Shown piece after piece: positions 60,538-64,000 of a stretch of 64,000 bases of DNA (the first letter of the stretch is position 1; every line of letters begins with the position of its first letter). The notes under the pieces are model-generated. The model had not been told where the DNA came from and did no database searches. It was given only the letters and a program-made list of their open reading frames with translations. The DNA lies in assembly GCA_011634665.1 (NCBI GenBank), contig WAEK01000003.1:1954001-2018000 (forward strand), written 5' to 3'. The position numbers and the translations under genes were made by a program. Source of the stretch: Mortierella sp. BCC40632. Lineage: Eukaryota > Mortierellomycota > Mortierellomycetes > Mortierellales > Mortierellaceae.

Positions 60538-63500
60538 GAAAAAGGAAGTGAAAAATACCTCTCCCAGTTTGTGCATCAATCCCTTGTCGAGTGGATGGCG
60601 ACCACAGTGGTCGTTTAAAAAAATTGTAAAGAGGCCCCAGTTGTGGTCTAGAAATAAATTCTCGTCGAGTTTTTTTAATCCACGCTCGTCCATTGCTCGC
60701 ACTGCATGAGCTGACTGTGAGAGTTTTGGAGTGGGCATTGCGAAAAGAAAGCGAGGCTGTCATGCTGAGTATTGGCATCCGATACACTAGCCCGCTAGAG
60801 AAAGATAAGGAAACCACATTAGTGTATCATAGCCGAGTGTCACATTGAACGCCAAGAGGAAGAGGAAGAGGAGAGGTACGAGATTCATGAGGTGCCTGTT
60901 GAAGTCAAGCTCGGCCTGATCTGTGTCTCCTCATGCTCCAAGAAACAGGAACCAATTGAGGAGGCTTGTCTTCTCCTAAAAAGAGTAGACAGGTGCAAGC
61001 GGATAGAGATGGTCATTGGGAAGGACCCTCTGACCTCAAGCACCTACTCTAGACACCTTCGGCTGAGCGTTCATTTTACTTGAATGTCTTGTTACATTTA
61101 CTCATCAGGACTGTCGTTCGAGTTCGTTTGACTGGCTGATGTCAAGAAGAAGAACAGAAGGAGAAATGCATGAGACTCATGAGAGGGAGGATGATCCAAG
61201 AAGCAAAAGCGCAATGTACAATCAACGCGTCAACACGTGTACATCATTTACATTTGTCTCCCATGTCCCTGGACTCGAGATCGCATTCTGAGTTTGGAAA
61301 TTCCACTTTGAGTTTGGAAGCTGCATGATTGGACGCTTTGTTTGTTCCTGAGAGAGATGATGATCAGATTCCTTGACCAAGTACAGTCATGTGTAGGGCC
61401 CCTGCTGTTCGTTTCCGACCCTTCCTCCAAGGATCTTTAGGCAACCAGCTAGACAGCCGCTGTCATTTTATCGTTTGCCTTGTATTCCAACCAAGGTACG
61501 ACCCAATTGTCCAGTGAAGCCTCCTCCCCTTGTCCCGTCAAGTCTTCTCTTTCCCAGTCTCTTTCCCATCCTGATGTGGTACTCTCTTCATGCTTCACTT
61601 TTTCTTCACTCCTCGCCCTCTTTCCGTTTTTGTATCCTCCTTGACATCATCTCCCATTCCTCTAACTTCTGTTTGACCACCCAATACTCGCTTGATCCTA
61701 TCCATCCCCACTGCATTTCATTGGATCACAATCTCCAACCCCTCAACTAACAAATACTCCTTTCTGGTTTTCTCCTCTTTCATATTACCCACTCTATCAC
61801 AGAAGCACTATTACCACTGCAGAGAGACGGTTAACAATGCGTAAGTGTTGTACCTGGACGAGATCACGCCAAGGCGAATGGGTAAGAGATAAGGAACTAG
61901 CAATAATAAAAAGTATCGGTAGGATCACTTCCTACTGAGATCGAAGAGGATAGACTCTTCTGGGCGAATACCCATTGGTCGGACGGCAGATGGCCAGTCC
62001 CATGAGCCAGCAGACAATGCAGAAGTAGAAAAAATAATATCCCTCTCAGCCATGAGATTTGAGTATCGGCAACACACATGCTGGCTCTCGACTTGGACAC
62101 CAACACTTTCAATGGAAAAAGACTCGGTCGTGTCAATAAAGAGATTTTAGCTCGAGTTTTCGGATTCGATAGTAGTTTGTTTCTAGGTTTGTGATTCAAG
62201 ATATTGTTGGAACGAAGACACTTTGTGTTGAGAAATCACTACCTCCATTCATGATTATCATTGCAATGGACATTGTATTCGTCTTGCCTTGTATAAAAAT
62301 AAAAATAAACACTCGTCTAGACGAGATGATAGGAAGAACACCCCCCCCAAAGGCGTAGTAGGAATAAAGTCCATCGAACCGGAAATGGAGTGAGGCTATC
62401 CGAGGAATCCATGCAAAGAGCAGTCCCAGGAAATCACGGTCAAAGACTAAATGCAGTGAGGCCGACATAAAAAAATCGCGATCGTTTAGTCATTCACTCC
62501 CAAACACTAACCAGTGGAGACCATAATTCAGAGACTCACCATAGATTTTAACTAGCGGCCAAAGTTATTTTGATACAGGGTAACTGGTGGTTATGAGTCG
62601 TGCCTTTCAAAGAGTAGCTCAGGTTTGCCAACTCAACCTCTCTCCATCGCATCGGCTCTGGACTCGCTCAGAGTTTGAACAGACAGGCCAATAGGTACAA
62701 AGTGTAGAATAGTAAGGTTGTTTCCTCCATTGCTCTTATTGATGAAAGTTAACCTGCCTGATAACCGATCGATGACTGCCCATCAGACTTTGAGATAGAA
62801 GCCCGTGGTGGAAACTGGCGGCACTTCACTGGCAAAGGCAATAGTGAGCCAGTTCTGTTTCTCTCTTCCGGCTCCATTTGGCGGAAGCTACTATTGCCAA
62901 TTTGTAGACAGAATGAAGCATCGGTGAGAGAGGAAATAGGGACAGAGAAGAAAGAGATGAGGAAGAAAGTGATGAAGAAGAAAGTGATGAGGAAGAGAAT
63001 GGTGAAGAAGATTGTAAGGCTGAAGAAATTGGGCAGATATTGACACATGATCGAAAGGATTGGAAAGAGCGAACCTCACCTATTCCAGTAGAGGGGGTCA
63101 AGTAGCCCTTGATGCATCTAAGCTTGAGGTGGGAAAGACGAGATCCTGCAGTTCCTGATTTCACAATCCTTTGTTGAGTGGCAAGGGAGAGTTCAATCGG
63201 CAAATGGGCTAACAATGCACAAATGATGTTCGTGCTCACTCAAAGACCCTCTTCCTCCTCTTAGTCTTCTCCTTGCACAACAAGGGCAAGGTCCTCCTTT
63301 CCTTTTGCTATCAGAATATTGGGACCAATATACTCTAATGGCGTGGTTGCTCCTCTTGCATGAGGGCTTTCAAGTTAGGCTGCAGACATTTCTTTTTCTT
63401 TTATCAAATTCGTCTTTGTAGATCCGCTTGGGCCTCGTATGTGGTTTCCTTATTCTTTTCCCTCTCGCTCCATTCATCCTCGTTCCTGAACTGCGAGGAC

Positions 63501-63560
63501 TTTGTACGTTTTCATGCAATGATAGTCCTGTGCCTTATTCATGCGTGAAAAACGAGCATT
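60538..63560. other. 3 kb gap without a confident gene
   Basis: The oxidase 3' flank runs to about 60750. From 61490 to 61836 is a CT-rich leader-like stretch ending ACAATGC/GTAAGT, a possible tiny first coding exon, but I find no convincing exons after it. A 15-bp repeat unit sits at 62956-63000. A minus-strand open stretch of 54 codons at 63078-63239 ends at a GTGAG donor, but lacks family features. Confidence 0.4.
62956..63000 (+). repeat. three copies of a 15-bp GATGARGAAGARAGT unit
   Basis: Units at 62956, 62971 and 62986; the third diverges at its end. Purine-only on the plus strand. Coding status unknown. Confidence 0.8.
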
Positions 63561-63569
63561 GCTATAGAT

Positions 63570-64000
63570 CATGCAACTGTGCCACGACTTTCCACGGGAA
63601 GCGAACACTCTTCATTGGACGAAGAAAGAGGACGCCCAATTACCATGGACTAGGGGTTCCAAGTATACAGACCTTTTCTGTTTTTTTTTTTCAATCTCTT
63701 CCCTTCTTATCCTCGGAGATGCAGTTCAAGCAGAACAAAAAGAAATAGGAGAGTCCTGCACGTCAGGATCCATTCATGCGTGCGGTCCACTATCCGCCAA
63801 CAACTTGAAGATTATCTCACTTAGCCTAGAGAGAGTATAAAGGCTCGACCTCTAATCCAGGAACGAGACTTTTTTTTTTTTTTTTTTTTTTTTTTCTTCA
63901 AGCTTCCACTTGCGCAACACTTCCTTTGGCTGCTCCACTTTTTCTCTTGCACAATCACTCGCTCCTTCCTTCCCCTACTTTCACTCTCACTTCCGAAAAT
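63570..64000 (+). promoter_or_regulatory. promoter copy B and start of leader of a gene beyond the right edge
   Basis: Carries the same ordered elements as the FAD-oxidase promoter: TCATGCAACTGT at about 63568, CACGTCA at 63759-63765, TTCATGCGTGCGGTCCA, CTAGAGAGAGTATAAAG (TATA at 63836) and ATCCAGGAACGAG. A 26-nt T-run at 63870-63895 and a CT-rich leader ending in TTCCGAAAAT follow. In copy A the matching CCCGAAAA lies about 15 nt before the ATG, so the next start codon should be only a few bases past 64000. Confidence 0.75.

Noticed and set aside
62826..63239. Minus-strand open frame of 137 codons
   Set aside because: Half of it is a Ser-Leu repeat from the 15-bp purine repeat; the rest lacks any family signature, and the frame is broken by a donor-like site.

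Overview
The window is eukaryotic nuclear DNA from a filamentous fungus. It is most likely an early-diverging lineage close to Mortierella (Mortierellomycotina). The gene set is fungal: a Gpr1/Fun34/YaaH acetate transporter, LYS2 of the alpha-aminoadipate lysine pathway, fungal-type HSF, TOR and HAS1. Protein genes are split by many GT-AG introns, mostly 80-150 nt. CRIPT is present. Promoters and introns carry long poly-A/poly-T and (GA)n/(CT)n tracts. The lineage call is inference; the gene calls rest on reconstructed exons whose lengths sum to whole codons, except for the ankyrin gene.

Layout, left to right: the 3' part of an ACOT9-like acyl-CoA thioesterase (+); an ATO-family acetate transporter with a poly-Q N-terminus (-); a 1.9 kb low-complexity gap; the complete TOR kinase gene (+, 17 exons, 2368 aa); a 2 kb low-complexity gap; an omega-like glutathione S-transferase (-); LYS2 (-); a secreted-type single-pass membrane protein with a Cys-rich ectodomain (-); an EFM3/EEF2KMT methyltransferase with a 9-nt microexon (+); a cytosolic HSP70 with TATA box and a step-type heat-shock element (+); 2.8 kb with no confident gene, holding a diverged tandem repeat; the small zinc-binding protein CRIPT (-); HAS1 DEAD-box helicase (+); a heat-shock transcription factor (-), divergent from an LCP5/neuroguidin ribosome-biogenesis factor (+); a DHX57-like DEAH helicase with RWD domain (+); 2.7 kb of low complexity; an ankyrin-repeat protein (+); an unrecognised protein with a 12-nt microexon (+); an intronless berberine-bridge-enzyme-like FAD oxidase (+); and 3.4 kb without a confident gene. 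That last gap ends in a second copy of the oxidase promoter, which predicts a tandem paralogue just beyond the right edge.

Functionally the window is mostly housekeeping: growth control (TOR), ribosome biogenesis (HAS1, LCP5), translation (EFM3), proteostasis (HSF, HSP70), and lysine, acyl-CoA and acetate metabolism. I see no defence island, CRISPR array, rRNA, tRNA, intact transposon or operon. The most interesting points are substitutions at rapamycin-contact positions of the TOR FRB domain, the predicted bicovalent cytosolic flavin oxidase with a duplicated promoter, two microexons, and the repeat content.
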